Part shown: positions 9,090 through 17,923 of the stretch, in pieces | Layout of the letters: each line of letters begins with the position of its first letter | Numbering within the stretch: the stretch's first letter is position 1 | NCBI GenBank assembly: GCA_009663005.1 | Contig: VIGQ01001727.1 | Location: 22,501 to 57,500, forward strand | Direction of reading: 5' to 3' | DNA: 35,000 bases | Origin: Actinidia chinensis | Taxonomy: Eukaryota > Streptophyta > Magnoliopsida > Ericales > Actinidiaceae | The notes under the pieces: generated by a model | What the model saw: the letters and a program-made list of their open reading frames with translations, nothing else | Told to the model about the DNA's origin: nothing | Database searches by the model: none | Position numbers and translations under genes: made by a program

Positions 9090-9845
9090 TGTGGACTTTC
9101 AGATTGTCAGACTGTCTCTACCCCTCTAGAGGCTAATGCTCGCCTTACTTCTCTTGATGGAGACCTGCTATTGATACTACCCTATTAGACAGCTCGTTGG
9201 CAGCTGAATTTATCGGACTGTCACTCGTACTGAAATGCTCATGATATTCATCTTGTCAGTCAGTTCATGTCTGACCTCGCTCCACTCATTATGCTGTCGT
9301 ATTTCGCATCCTCCGGTTAGGTCAAGGGAAACCTCTTTAATGGTCTACATTTTTACATTCAGTCATCCTCAGCTCTATGCCTATCTGATACTGATTGGGC
9401 TGGGGATCCTAAGGATCGATATTCTACCATCGGCTTTTCTTCTTCTTAGGCGCTCCCTCATCTCTTGGGCTGTAGTAGAAGCCAGACTCTTGTTGCTCGT
9501 ATCATAGCACTGAGGATGAGTTATCGTGCTCTGCTGGACACCACATAGGAGCTCTCTGGCTTCGGATGGCGTATTCAGGACATGGCTGTCAATCCATTCT
9601 GGGGCTACGTGTATTCATGTGATAATCGTAGTGCCATATTGATGACTCAACAATGATGTTTTCATGATAGTACTACTAACATATGAGATTGACTGTTACT
9701 TTATCACAGCATGTGGTTCACTGAATGGTTCATCTTCTTCTGTTTCTTCCGCCGACCAGACAGCTGATATTTCATAAATCTCTCTTACATGGTCTTTTGA
9801 GCTCTCGTCACCAAACTCAATTGGTCTCTGCAAACCCCCTTGAAT
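9090..9845 (+). pseudogene. Copia-2 pol remnant: C-terminal reverse transcriptase and RNase H
   Basis: In a full element this region would finish the reverse transcriptase and encode RNase H, which removes RNA from the RNA:DNA hybrid. Landmarks in order, across frameshifts and stops, are VSTPLEANARLTSLDGD (about 9115-9165), HLVSQFMSDLAP (9250-9285), VKGNLFNGLHF (9319-9352), SDTDWAGDPKDRYSTIGF (9385-9440), SYRALLDTT (9520-9546), DNRSAILMTQ (9622-9650) and SSADQTADI-like with ALVTKLN (9740-9820). The catalytic centre of reverse transcriptase, all of integrase and protease are absent. The deletion junction with gag falls at about 8965-9090. Confidence 0.85.
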
Positions 9846-9857
9846 TTGATGGTGGGA
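9846..9857 (+). other. Copia-2 polypurine tract (decayed)
   Basis: TTGATGGTGGGA immediately precedes the TGTTTGATGTATA start of the 3' LTR. It is in the right place, but pyrimidines interrupt it. Confidence 0.5.
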
Positions 9858-10053
9858 TGTTTGATGTATAATACCCTAGGGATTAGATTAGTCATTTTAC
9901 CCTTAACTTAGTTTGTCATATAAACTCTCCTTCTCTTCCTTTGTAAATACTTCTCATATATACAATCTTTATTTTTCTACGTATATCTACACTGTCAGAA
10001 TAAGATTATATATATATAGTATATATATATATATTATTATCCTTATTCTAACA
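9858..10053 (+). repeat. Copia-2 3' LTR
   Basis: It is homologous to 7474-7641 and slightly longer because of an expanded TA-rich stretch (10008-10035). It ends TTATTCTAACA. The conserved blocks are those listed for the 5' LTR. Confidence 0.85.
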
Positions 10054-10059
10054 AATCTG

Positions 10060-11720
10060 ATGGATCTTTGTAGTAGTTTCCTCATATCCAAGACTTCTTA
10101 TTATGAGTGATTTTTGAATGTTCACATATATGATCTAATTTTTTGTGCTCTATTCAAGCCTGAAAGTCTCCTGGCTTGCATAAGTCGACAACTAACTCAG
10201 CACTTTCCTTCAAGAACTTTATTTTCTCTCCAAGATCTTACCCTAAAACATCAGATTCATAAATTTTTATAAGTGTAGTTCTATGTGTTTTCAATTGCTT
10301 AATCAAGGCTTGAGTATCATCAATCTGTTTAACCCGATTAGATTTTTTCTTTTCACACTTTTCGATTTATGACCAAAACCCTTGATTAATTTACCAAGAC
10401 TAGCCAGTTTTAATTTTTAAAAGTTATTCTCTGCCATAACTTGATTTACTATTGGTTCAAAGTGAAGATCAAATTACCGTGGAATATCCTCATTAACATC
10501 ACCAATTAGCATGTTAGATCAGAATCATTACCTTTTAGTCTCTGACACATGATCCTTTGGTTTTTCAAAAGTCTGTTTTCCACAGAACAGATGTACTATA
10601 TAAAAGCCATATAATTACCTGAATCTTCGTCGTCATTAGATTTTAATATGATTCATCTGAAATCATCCCCCACCCCTTCCCACCCAAGTAACTGCATAAC
10701 TTTTTTATATTTTTCTTCAATTTATTAGGACATTCAGCAGTAAATGACTTCATTTCTTGGCAATTTCATAAACATTTAATATTTCTCGGTGATGTTGTGT
10801 TCACATTTAATGCCATTATTTTTCATAATCCCCATTATTTTTATTGAATTTTGGATGTTCTTGTTTGTTGTGTTGAATTTTTTAAAATTTCGTTTTCAAA
10901 AGAGTTTTTCGAAAACGATCTACCAGAAAATGACCAAATTTCAGGATTTCTTCTTATTGTTCCTCATCAGTCTCATTTTATCCTCCTTTGTAGATTTTAA
11001 AGCAATACCTTTTGATTACTGGATGACGAAAACTAGCTAGACTCACAAGTCGAAAGATTTTCAACTAGTTATTCAACTTCAACAAGTCAATATTTTTGCT
11101 TTTCTTCTATTGTAGTAACTTTAGGTTGGATCTATCTGGTCAGGGATCTCCCCAGAATTTTATGAACAATATGAGTTATGTGATTCTTTCACCAAGATTA
11201 AAGCTAGGAATTTTATAAATGTCACTCAATTTGGCATAAAATATATCCAAAGGTTTCGACTCATCCATATAAAGATTTTCAAAGCTAGTCGTCAACCATT
11301 GAAGTTTTGCAAATTTTAATGGCTTGTTGTAGTGCTTCATGAGTGCTATGAGTGTGCCAAGTAAAGTAAATCGCCTGCCTTTTAGCATCTCAAAATACGG
11401 ATACATCTAAAATTCTTCTACAGTGAGACTATTAAAGAGTATATTCATATTTGCTATTCCAGCCCAAGCTTATTCTTGTTCCCCCTTAGTCCCAATTTTT
11501 CGGTGTTTTAAGGTATCGTTTACCATTTACGGTAATGGTAAGGAGAGTTCAATTCATCAGAACTACAAGTCATACGCGTCATCGACTGCTTTCAAGAAGC
11601 TTATGAGGTTACGTACCTTCTAGTAGCATTAATTCGTGCCATCAAAAAACAGGAGGTCTCCCAGTGGAGTGTATTCATATAGGCCATCAATGGTCCGAAC
11701 TTAATAGGATCTCACTCGAA
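10060..11720 (-). pseudogene. Copia-1 gag remnant (UBN2-type)
   Basis: On the minus strand this reads as a plant Copia gag broken by stops and frameshifts. An open stretch (11406 to 11176) contains KFAKLQWLTTSFENLYMDE and FYAKLSDI, followed by SFNLGERI. These match the UBN2 gag domain pattern of KxxKLQxLTTxFExLxMxE and a later FNLGExI. Further downstream are an LRKLF-KRNFKKF-like basic segment (about 10930-10870), SNDDEDSGNYMAFI (about 10655-10615), and a charged segment with ALIKQLKTHRTTL-like residues (about 10320-10270). This is the usual layout of a gag domain, a basic zinc-knuckle area (knuckle cysteines not clearly kept) and an acidic/coiled tail. An N-terminal PLGDLLFFDGTN motif near 11680-11640 marks the gag start. 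Copia-2 lies just downstream and may cut it. Confidence 0.75.
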
Positions 11721-11765
11721 GAATTGTTAAAAATATAAAATAAAAATAATTGAGTGAACCCGCTA

Positions 11766-11777
11766 CTCTAATACCAA
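11766..11777 (-). other. Copia-1 primer-binding site
   Basis: On the minus strand TTGGTATTAGAG differs by one transition from the initiator tRNA-Met site TTGGTATCAGAG. It lies between the right LTR and gag, which sets the minus orientation of Copia-1. Confidence 0.7.
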
Positions 11778-12175
11778 TAAAAATTTATTGCGTTTGTATA
11801 CTTGAATTTGCGTAATGTAAAAAAATAACTAAACAAATCAACATAGATCATAGAAGGAGGTTGAAGAGACAAATTAGCACGAAACACCCAATGTTTTTAC
11901 GTGGGAAAAAAAACAAAGCAGAAAAAAATCACGGGACCGCTTGTCATTGCTAAGCTATCCATATATCAATGAACAGTTATAAGACTCTATTATAACCAAC
12001 TTGTTGAACGCATTCACTGATGAAAACTATGGAATCTTGCCGCTAGAAACCCACGATTTATTGTCCCCCTGCAATAGCGCCCTTGCTGCTGTGGACGCCT
12101 TCCAAAGACTTCTTTCTGCCTCAGACGCCTTTCCAAGGACTTGTTGCTTGATTGAGGACGCCTTTCAATGTCACA

Positions 12176-13534
12176 CACCTTAGATTTTTTTTACAAAAGT
12201 AAAATTAATAATTCTTTAATAAATAAAAAAAATTAAAACTAGAGCATGGTCCTATTTTAAGATAACGGAAACAATGTCTATAGAATATGGGTTCCCTATA
12301 TGAATATTCAAAAAATATCATAATACTTCTAAAATCAAAGGACCCTAATAGTCTTACCTATTACTCCAAACAAACAAAGTATCCACAACATGAAAAATTA
12401 AATAGTAGGTATCTGAAGATTAAATAGTTTACAACAATATCGAATAAATAAAATTATAATTACATTGCAAAATAGAGAATGATACAAAAAAGTAAAATAT
12501 AATTACAAAATAACTTTATGAATATACACAAACATCATACAAAAATGGATGTTCATCCACATCATAACAGCATCAAAATAAAACAATTTTTCAATACCCT
12601 TTACCTGTATATTACAAAGTATTTTTATAACATAGGATGAGTGTATAACTCAGTAAAAAAAATCTTTTAATACATTTAAAGGACATTACTGGTGGCATGG
12701 TAAGGTATGGTGCCTATTCCATGCATGATGCCATATAAAATAAGTGACATAACAAACAGCCACACTGAAGTAATCCTCACATTCCTCCCATTTAGAATAA
12801 TACCTCAAAAAGAGTGACCCAATAAATAAATATATAGACAATGTTAAGAATTTGGGGTAAGTACTTCTCTGTTCTCCTCCTATCGGCGATGGACAGTAGA
12901 TTTTGCAGTTCTCCCAATCAAGCATTGGAGGGCCCGTATACTCTTTTGGCCAAAGTTTAGGTTGTTTGCAAGACAATCGGACTACACGCCGAATATATAT
13001 TTTTTCTTACCCATTTATTTCATTAAACCTCCTATTAATACATATATAAAAATACACTACCAACAATCTATAGTCAAAATTTAAATCATGAAATAAGATT
13101 TTTTTCACTTAACACCCTAATGATCACACCAAACTAACTACATGCTAATTTAACATTAATTAAGAAGAGGGTAAATTTCTATAAAATAACTCCACAAAAA
13201 AAAAACTAACAACAATATTTTAAAAATTTTATTTTAATACGAGTAAAAAATATAAAATAACATTATCTAACAAAATAAACATGACTGGGGCAAATAAATC
13301 CTACCCAATAGGAGATAAACTACCTAGATTTTTGCCAATTGCCCAAATATGAATTCTTTGATTGTGAGAAGAGCTTGAGAATCCAACCTTGTATCTCCAA
13401 AAGTGATCAACAGTTGTAATTGATAGCAAAAAATTAAAAATGGAAGGAGTTTTTGTGCTTCAGGCACAGAAAGAAGCCAAGACGGAGAGGAAAAGAATAA
13501 GAAAGTAAAGAATTTGGTAAAGTAAGTCAACTAG

Positions 13535-13581
<47 letters not shown>

Positions 13582-13835
13582 ATAATGACATAGTATATCC
13601 CTAGAGTTTTATAGTTAATATTATAATTGGACCTATAAATTTATTTTTTTAAATTTTTACCCATAACTAATCTGGAATAAATAACTATTATACGTGAATA
13701 GCTTTGGACCTCATATGAATCATACGTGAGCCCTCAAACATACAACCCAGTACCCACAATCGTAAAAAAAATATTATATAAATAAAAATATAAATAACTA
13801 GTTATATAAATGATAAAATTACCTAATCCGTCACA
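12176..13835. mobile_element. 1.66-kb insertion of unknown type inside Copia-1 5' LTR
   Basis: Comparison with the left LTR shows that 12176-13835 is extra sequence. The 6-mer GTCACA stands at both edges (12170-12175 and 13830-13835) and may be a target-site duplication. I find no terminal inverted repeat and no LTR pair within it, and the edges are uncertain by several bases because the flanking LTR sequence is degenerate. The interior is AT-rich. A 96-codon minus frame (12686-12976) and a 68-codon minus frame (13324-13530) are open but match no family I recognise. A 42-bp (AT) microsatellite lies near the right end. Confidence 0.5.
13538..13579. repeat. (AT)21 microsatellite
   Basis: An uninterrupted AT dinucleotide run of 42 bp within the 1.66-kb insertion. 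Confidence 0.95.
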
Positions 13836-14361
13836 TCCAAAGCCTAACACGCTGCTGTGATTGTTGTTGTTTAGAGAATTTGTACTCCGGGATTCATGAA
13901 CCGCACACCCGTTCTCAAGAACATATGTATGTAGTCTAATAATGTGTGCCTTCCCCGAAAAAATTTTTTGTTTGGTTGAGAGGCCCTCGGACTGGATATA
14001 TTTCTGGAGTGGCAACAAGAGTCTTATAGAGATTAATTTTGAGTAGATAGATATCCCAACTCGTATAGGTTTAGAACTCCTAAATCTGTCAAACTCTGTG
14101 AATAGGGTTTGAACGCCCGACAGTTGGTTTCGAATGCCAAGTGGTTCGAACACCTCTTTTAAGGGTTTGAACGCCATGGTTTGAACTCTGGTTTTGAAAA
14201 GATTCTGAGTTCGAACCAGTTTCGAACCATCTACTATAGTTTTCATTCTACCGTACCACGGTTCATTCCTATAGCTCGGGACTCGACCCTAATTTATTAA
14301 AATAAAACTTACACCCAAAGTTTTTTTGTTTAGAATTAGCCAATATAAAACCTACACATCA

Positions 14362-14581
14362 ATTAAGGATAGAGTGAATGGAAGGCTAAGAGAGAGAAAC
14401 CTTTTTTCACAATTCTACACAAAAACTAAAAATTGAAGATTAAAGTTTTTAAGGTTCAACATCAGAGTGGATAAGGGATCTTGTCTTATTTTTATTATTT
14501 TCGCTTATGTTTTTATGCATGAATCATGATACATCAAGATTTGGATTTTGATTGTTTTCGTGTACATTAAAATTAATTACA
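14362..14581 (+). repeat. TRIM/LARD-like element, truncated 5' LTR
   Basis: It matches 15712-15959 through AGAGTGAAT-(G)GAAGG-CTAAGAGA, ACCTTTTTTCAC, TTGAAGATTAAAGTTT and CGTGT-ACATTAAA. It ends TTACA at 14581, as the 3' copy ends TTTACA at 15959. Confidence 0.65.
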
Positions 14582-15458
14582 TGTTGTATCATACCATTAG
14601 TTTAGACCATCATAATTTTCTGGTTATAACTAAATATTTATGTCCTTCGTATGGGTTATAGATTTTGCCTCGAGCTCATGCATGGATTCATAACCGTGGA
14701 TTGCGAAAAATATATTCGGATAACATTAGGAGTTTATTAGGATAATATTTCATTCATGTTATTATCAACTATTAAGTTTTTTACTGACGATAAACGAGGC
14801 ATCCATGAACAATGGGTGTTTGTATCTATCCATATGCGTGAGATATATTTTTGTTTATGAATAAAAAAGGAACAATTTTATTCGTCTGTGTTAGCAAACA
14901 AAATAAACACGTTAAGCACATAAGACACGTGATCGATTTTTATCACTATTTCAAAATACTTAGTATGAATTAAACATGGTATAAGTGATACAATTAATAG
15001 TTAAGGGGTTAATAGATTCACTTTTTAGATAGGGTTGGAACTTTTGAAAGTGAAGAAAATAGTTAGTTTGAGAGGTATTTTAAAAATTAAGCCGAGTAGT
15101 ATTGACATACTTTGTCATAAAGTACCAGAACAAAATGTTGCAATAAATGTTATATAAGCTTATGGCTTATAATTGCAGAGCTGTAACGAAAGGATTATGG
15201 CAAGGCCATTTAGGAACATGCTTTAAAAATTATTATGTAAATGTTCATGACTCATTCTATTTGTTATTTTTTTGAATGTTGAGTGATCTCATTATTGTGT
15301 TTTCGAATATTTTATGTTTATGATATATGTATGTGACAATTAATGATAACATAAATATCTGTGACAAAAGACATTATTGTTGAACTCTTTGAAATTTAAT
15401 CCTCACTTATCGACCATTTTTTCAACACTACGTAAGTTATCATAGGGCAAGTGGGAGA
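14582..15458 (+). other. TRIM/LARD-like element interior, no coding sequence seen
   Basis: AT-rich with no frame of interest. It starts with the weak primer-site match and ends with the purine-rich tract GGGCAAGTGGGAGA (15445-15458). Confidence 0.5.
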
Positions 15459-15959
15459 TGTAAGACTAAATTAAGACTAAATATTAATTTAGTCATTTAT
15501 GTGATCCACATAATATGTATGGCACATATGTATTATGTATTTAATGTTATCCCATATATTTAGCCCTAATCTTCATATATAGTCAATAGATGAAGTGATT
15601 TTTCAACGATCTTTACTTTGATAGAAAGTGGAGTTCTAGTGAATTAGAAAATGGGTAATCCTCTCCTGAAAGGACCATTTACTTTTATTTTTCCAATCAA
15701 CTAATGCCCTGATCGAGTTGAATAGAGGGTCTAAGAGAAAAACCTTTTTTCACCAAAACTAAAGATTGAAGATTAAAGTTTCAAGATTAAAGATTGGACT
15801 TGCTTTCAATCAACTATCAGATCTATGCAAATTTACATGGATTCAGGTTCTTATTTATTTATTTATTTTTTGCTTTAATGTTTTTATTTGTGAAAATCAT
15901 GACAGTCTTAATATCCTAGATTTTATGATAGTTATCGTGTCACATTAAATCAATTTACA
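15459..15959 (+). repeat. TRIM/LARD-like element, 3' LTR (~501 bp)
   Basis: It begins TG just after the purine tract and ends CA. Its right 248 bp repeat the left LTR fragment; its left half has no partner here because the 5' LTR was cut by Copia-1. CCCATATATTTAG and CATATATAG (15551-15583) are candidate TATA regions. Confidence 0.6.
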
Positions 15960-16789
15960 CCACCAAGAGGAAGCTGGTGAAAAAGTTGATGTTTTTGATT
16001 CAATGGTCCAAGCCATTGCAGATGATGTTTGATTCAATGGTTCAAGCCATTGCCTCTTGTTTCGAACCAACAACAACAAGAAGAAAATATTTTGGCCCAG
16101 TGGACACTGCGTGGGACCGTTGGGATAAATATATTTTTTAATATAAAATATGTTATTTTTAGGATTTGTTTTGTATTCGTCCAAAATATTTTACTTTTTG
16201 ATTTGGGTTTCGTTGAGGAATTCAAAAAAAACTAAAAGGAAATTTAAAAAAAAAATTTAATCCAGATGAATTTCAAGTATCCTGTGGGTTCTATTATGAA
16301 AAACTAAATTTGGATTATTTTGAACTCTAGTATCTTTTTATAAAAAACAAAATAATAGTTTTAAATACGAATACTTGTTACATAGGGTTTACATACAAGT
16401 ACATTTGGTTCGCCCAAGATCCAAGCAACTAAAGCCAAAGTTTGGACCTAGGTTATGAAGTGGCACCACAGCCACACGCACAAAACATAATAGAGTTTGG
16501 CATTCTTTTGTTTGATCGGCTCGTCCTATAAAAAGAAATTGTCTTTTGATTTTTGAAAACTCTAGTCTTTTAACTTTGATTCTTAGCTTCTTTTAGCCGC
16601 TGGTTCTTCTCCCTTTTCCTTTTATATAATTTGTTTTTGACTTTTTGAACCTACTGGCTCTTTTCTCTTTGCTTTTTTGTCTCCCTCTTTCAGCAAAATT
16701 CAAATCTCTAACAATAATGCAGCGGCTGGTTAAGTTAGCAAGATGAATATCTATTTTTTTTTGAAAAAAAAAAAAATATGAGTATCTTC
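15960..16789. other. Unassigned DNA with a palindromic 26-bp duplication
   Basis: No gene is recognised. The segment 15960-16110 is less AT-rich and partly open on the plus strand, with stop codons. It contains a near-perfect 26-bp duplication (15995-16020 and 16029-16054). The rest is AT-rich. The minus frame 16593-16802 begins in the Copia-3 remnant and then leaves any pol similarity. Confidence 0.45.
15995..16054 (+). repeat. Two 26-bp repeats, each with an internal hairpin
   Basis: TTTGATTCAATGGTCCAAGC CATTGC is repeated 34 bp later with one C/T change. Within each copy CAATGG and CCATTG form a 6-bp stem around a 6-nt loop. The repeat may come from a local duplication. Confidence 0.8.
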
Positions 16790-17920
16790 TTTGATTATCC
16801 ACATAAAGTGTTATTAAAACTTTATAATTATATGTGACTTTATAAAACCTATACTTTTCTACTTTAAAAGTTTAAAACCAAGTTCTTAACTTCTTTTTTA
16901 AATTGTTAATACTATTGTCTTGGTGATTGTTTTAGACCAAGTAAAGATTTGTTTAATTTATTTATAAACTTTATTTTCTTCAACACTACTACATAACATT
17001 CTAGTTGATTTATATAATTTTATTTTGCAAGTGTACCATTAAGAAATGTAGTTTTAATAACGCATTTAGTGTATATCTAAATTACAAGCAGAAGAAATAG
17101 TAAACATAATTTTTATAAACATTATTTTTGTAATCGGTGAAAAGTTTTAAAACAGTTTATTCCTTCTTTTTGTGCCTTTTGGCCGCTGTCTTACTTTATA
17201 TCTTTTTGTACTATCCATCATCTTTAAGTTACTTCTTAAACTCATTTATAACCTATAGGTTTGTATTAAGAGGAAGATAAGTTAATGTCGCATGTTTTAT
17301 TATTGAATTGATTTAATGTCATCATTCATAGCCTTTTTCGGAGATCTGAACAGGTAAAGACATAACCTCGTTAAAAGTTCCAGGACCCTCTTCTAAAAGA
17401 TAAGTAAGCAAATCCCTGGTCTCAAATCTTTTTTTATTATTTTTCTTTTACACCTTAATTCATTAGAATTTTAGTGTTTTTCTTATTCATTACATTAGAA
17501 GAATTTTTCTTCATAATTATGATATCATAGGTTGATTTTTATTTGCCTCATCATCTGTTAGGTCTTTTTCAATCATAGCCTATTAGCATATTTAATTATT
17601 AATTGTTCAAAATAAATAAGCATGTGTAGTCTTCAAAAATACTATTTGAACTCAAAATTAAAAATTTATATCTTTACTTTGTTTTGAATAACCAGTGAAA
17701 ATACTTTTAAGGGCAGCTTTACTTACTAATTGTAAACCTTTTTGTGTAGCATCCAAAATATAAAGCATATAACCACAAACTCTAAATTTAATATTAGGTT
17801 TACGATTTTTTTACATTTCATAAGTAGTATATCTTGATTATTATGCAAGATTCTATTTGTTATATAGCATTATAGTAAATAAAGACTCACCGCAAATTAA
17901 CATATATTGAAATAAAGGTT
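16790..17920 (-). pseudogene. Copia-3 pol remnant: integrase C-terminus and reverse transcriptase
   Basis: On the minus strand an in-frame stretch (about 17806 to 17658) reads PNIKFRVCGYMLYILDATQ, then SKAALKSIFTGYSKQSKD, as in the integrase C-terminal part of plant Copia pol. Downstream come LLEEGPGTFNEVMS (about 17395-17350), KPIGYKWV-like with a KKLRDDGS-like continuation (about 17260-17205), LKTTFLNGTL-like (about 17060-17030), NKSLLGLKQSPRQW (about 16960-16915) and LYVDN (about 16806-16792). The order is correct for the finger and palm regions of reverse transcriptase. Many stops and frameshifts make it non-functional. The usual YVDD catalytic motif reads YVDN here. Similarity ends just after YVDN on the left and stops at the plus-strand LTR (17924) on the right, which seems to have inserted into it. 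Confidence 0.8.
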
Positions 17921-17923
17921 ATT

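Larger units (their letters stand above)
7474..10053 (+). mobile_element. Copia-2: nested, internally deleted Ty1/copia element
   Basis: It has a plus-strand LTR pair (7474-7641 and 9858-10053), a perfect TGGTATCAGAGC primer-binding site at 7644 and a purine-rich stretch before the 3' LTR. The interior is about 2.2 kb, against more than 4 kb for a full Copia element. Gag similarity (8280-8960) is followed almost directly by the C-terminal part of reverse transcriptase and RNase H (9090-9840). Protease, integrase and the catalytic half of reverse transcriptase are missing. The flanks are AATC-like on both sides (TTAATC before, AAATC or AATCT after), a possible 4-5-bp target duplication. It sits within Copia-1, on the opposite strand. 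Confidence 0.85.
4954..14361 (-). mobile_element. Copia-1: minus-strand Ty1/copia element with nested insertions
   Basis: Two diverged direct copies of one LTR (4954-5616 and 11778-14361) bracket a polypurine tract next to the left copy and a tRNA-iMet-type primer-binding site plus gag next to the right copy. All of these are in minus-strand order. The span is swollen by a plus-strand Copia (7474-10053) in the interior and by a 1.66-kb insertion in the right LTR. After removing these, the interior is only about 3.6 kb and most of pol is missing or unrecognisable. No clear target-site duplication was found (left flank AAAGT, right flank ATTAA). The right edge interrupts the short LTR element at 14362-15959. 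Confidence 0.7.
11778..14361 (-). repeat. Copia-1 5' LTR (right copy), split by an insertion
   Basis: It is homologous to the left LTR in two blocks. One is 11778-12175 (start, then GGACGCCTTCCAA units at 12097-12165). The other is 13836-14361 (AAAGCCTAA to GTTGTTTAGAGAATTTG, the TTCGAACG-type cluster 14100-14230, and the CATTCCTATAGCTCGGGAC end). Between them is foreign DNA (12176-13835). On the minus strand the LTR begins TGATGTGTAGG. The 170-codon minus frame at 13734-14246 crosses the insertion edge and LTR U3 and has no protein-family similarity. Confidence 0.75.
14362..15959 (+). mobile_element. Short non-coding LTR element (TRIM/LARD-like), 5' LTR truncated
   Basis: The end of a 5' LTR (14362-14581) repeats at 15712-15959, the end of a complete-looking 3' LTR that begins TGTAAGAC at 15459. 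A purine-rich GGGCAAGTGGGAGA precedes the 3' LTR. A TTGTATCATACC sequence follows the 5' LTR at 14584 and is a weak match to the TGGTATCAGAGC primer site. The 870-bp interior has no recognisable coding sequence. The Copia-1 right edge at 14361 falls inside the 5' LTR, so this element is older. It could also be a deleted Copia that lost all of gag and pol. Confidence 0.6.

Noticed and set aside
10789..11040. 83-codon hydrophobic plus frame that looks like a membrane protein
   Set aside because: It is the antisense of the Lys-rich part of Copia-1 gag; AAA/AAG codons read as Phe/Leu on the other strand.
12686..12976. 96-codon minus frame as a gene
   Set aside because: Open but with no recognisable domain, codon pattern or promoter, and it lies inside an insertion of unknown type; mentioned there only.
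13538..13579. (AT)n as a matrix-attachment or origin element
   Set aside because: An ordinary plant microsatellite; no other evidence for such a function.
13734..14246. 170-codon minus open frame, the longest in the window
   Set aside because: It lies in the U3 of the Copia-1 5' LTR and crosses the insertion edge. The homologous left LTR does not keep the frame, and no protein family is recognisable.
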